This document shows positions 5,450-6,187 of a DNA stretch of 6,187 nt, piece after piece. Source of the stretch: an uncultured Candidatus Altimarinota bacterium (GTDB taxonomy: Bacteria; Patescibacteriota; Gracilibacteria; UBA4473); the NCBI GenBank assembly GCA_938021445.1, contig CALIGR010000069.1, positions 1-6,187 on the forward strand. Reading direction: 5' to 3'. Position numbers and translations under genes: made by a program. The notes below the pieces were generated by a model. It searched no databases. It was not told the origin of the DNA and was given only the letters and a program-made list of their open reading frames with translations. The number at the start of each line of letters is the position of its first letter. Positions within the stretch are counted from its first letter, which is position 1.

Positions 5450-6187
5450 TTATGCTTTTTTGTTGAGGGAGGGATCGTAGTGTTTCCCTGCCGGAATTAG
5501 CCGGCCGATAATAACGTTCTCTTTGAGTCCGTCAAGTTGATCTATTTTTCGAGTCGTAGAGGCCTCCACAAGGACTCTTATCGTTTCTTGGAATGAGGCA
5601 GCAGAGAGCCATGAGTCCGTCCAGAGAGAGATCCGTGTGAGCCCAAGAAGAAGTCGTTCGTAGGCAATTATCTTGTTTTTCTTTTTCTTCCCAAGAGCCG
5701 CGTTCGCTCGCTCGATCTCGATAACGTCTCGAACTTCGCCTGGAAGATATTCAGAGCTCCCACCATCGATAATTCTTACCTTAGAAGCCATTTGCTTCGC
5801 AATGATCTCGATATGTTTCTCATTAATATGTTGTCCTTGAGAAGCGTAGATGTACTGAACTTCATATAAGATGTATTCTTGTACTTTCTCAACATTAGTC
5901 AGCTCCATAAGCTCTCTCAGGTCGATATGACCGATCGTAAGGGCTTGTCCCTTAGCGACTTGATCTCCGTCTTTGATCTTGAGAGTAAGACGGTGAGAAA
6001 CGGTGTAGGTTTTCTCGAGCGCCTCTTCCTGTTTGATCGTGATATGATCGGAAGCAACATCTACAACCGTACCAGCACATCGAGATTTAACGGTTGATTT
6101 GGTTTCCGTTGACCTGGCGATGATCTGTTTTTCTTTGATCTTATCACCTTTTTTCACGTCTGGTTCAAATTCAGCGTGTAGGTGATG
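5450..6187 (-). CDS. rpoC: RNA polymerase beta' subunit, C-terminal part (5' end beyond window)
   Basis: Only the last 245 residues of beta', the catalytic large subunit of RNA polymerase, are visible; the frame is open to the right edge, so the GTG at 6157 is an internal valine codon, not a start. Two hybrid-motif-like repeats can be seen ([14 protein letters not shown] at 11-24 and [14 protein letters not shown] at 71-84). The conserved jaw/C-terminal segments follow: [20 protein letters not shown] (104-123), [15 protein letters not shown] (125-139), [11 protein letters not shown] (141-151), [17 protein letters not shown] (193-209) and [14 protein letters not shown] (221-234). These match the C-terminus of beta' in bacteria generally, including the SAASFQET region that meets the omega subunit. 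A lysine run GKKKKNK (166-172) lies in the variable loop before [10 protein letters not shown]. It is the first visible gene of the rpoC-rpsL-rpsG operon. Confidence 0.97.
   Translation of the reverse strand, partial: HHLHAEFEPDVKKGDKIKEKQIIARSTETKSTVKSRCAGTVVDVASDHITIKQEEALEKTYTVSHRLTLKIKDGDQVAKGQALTIGHIDLRELMELTNVEKVQEYILYEVQYIYASQGQHINEKHIEIIAKQMASKVRIIDGGSSEYLPGEVRDVIEIERANAALGKKKKNKIIAYERLLLGLTRISLWTDSWLSAASFQETIRVLVEASTTRKIDQLDGLKENVIIGRLIPAGKHYDPSLNKKA

Noticed and set aside
5879..6097. 72-codon plus-strand frame
   Set aside because: Antisense to well-conserved rpoC; no independent support.
6155..6157. GTG as a start codon for a short separate gene at 5450-6157
   Set aside because: The frame remains open to the window edge and the sequence is the continuous C-terminus of RNA polymerase beta'.
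1..6187. CRISPR array, tRNA, rRNA, insertion sequence or phage genes
   Set aside because: No regularly spaced repeats, cloverleaf, transposase motif or terminal inverted repeats were seen; the genes are ordinary chromosomal ones.

Overview
The window looks like a core-genome segment of a small, moderately AT-rich bacterium, most probably from the Candidate Phyla Radiation (Patescibacteria, Parcubacteria-like). The reasons are the gene mix (RNase Y, FtsE, a sigma-region-4/HARE-HTH fusion, a PrsW-type protease and the rpoC-rpsL-rpsG order), a Bacillus-type long form of S12, and the near absence of Shine-Dalgarno sequences in front of the genes. This assignment is an inference from style and gene content, not from a search.

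Layout. Positions 1-503 (minus) hold the N-terminal part of RNase Y (rny), cut by the window edge. Its 231-bp upstream region has a good promoter just past the preceding gene and a long putative leader with several repeats. Next is a Fur/Zur-family metal-responsive repressor (735-1151, minus), whose start codon lies inside a 27-bp near-perfect palindrome that is a strong candidate for its own operator. Divergent from it is ftsE (1233-1928, plus), the ATPase of the FtsEX division complex, here without an ftsX neighbour. After 197 bp with two tandem promoter-like sequences comes a 361-residue regulator (2126-3211, plus) that joins a sigma-70 region 4 DNA-binding domain to a HARE-HTH domain of the RNA polymerase delta-subunit type. 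It converges on a PrsW-family intramembrane protease (3229-4314, minus).

The right third is the end of a transcription/translation operon on the minus strand: rpoC (3' end only, 5450-6187), rpsL (5028-5444) and rpsG (4457-4984). It closes with a clear intrinsic terminator at 4385-4426. rpoC and rpsL are 5 bp apart. rpsL and rpsG are separated by 43 bp containing a small hairpin that could be an S7 feedback site. No fusA or tuf follows.

No mobile elements, CRISPR arrays, tRNAs or rRNAs are visible, and no stretch over 300 bases lacks a gene. The most unusual items are the sigma4-HARE fusion protein, the palindrome over the Fur-family start codon, the lone ftsE, and a valine in S12 at the position that is proline in most bacteria.
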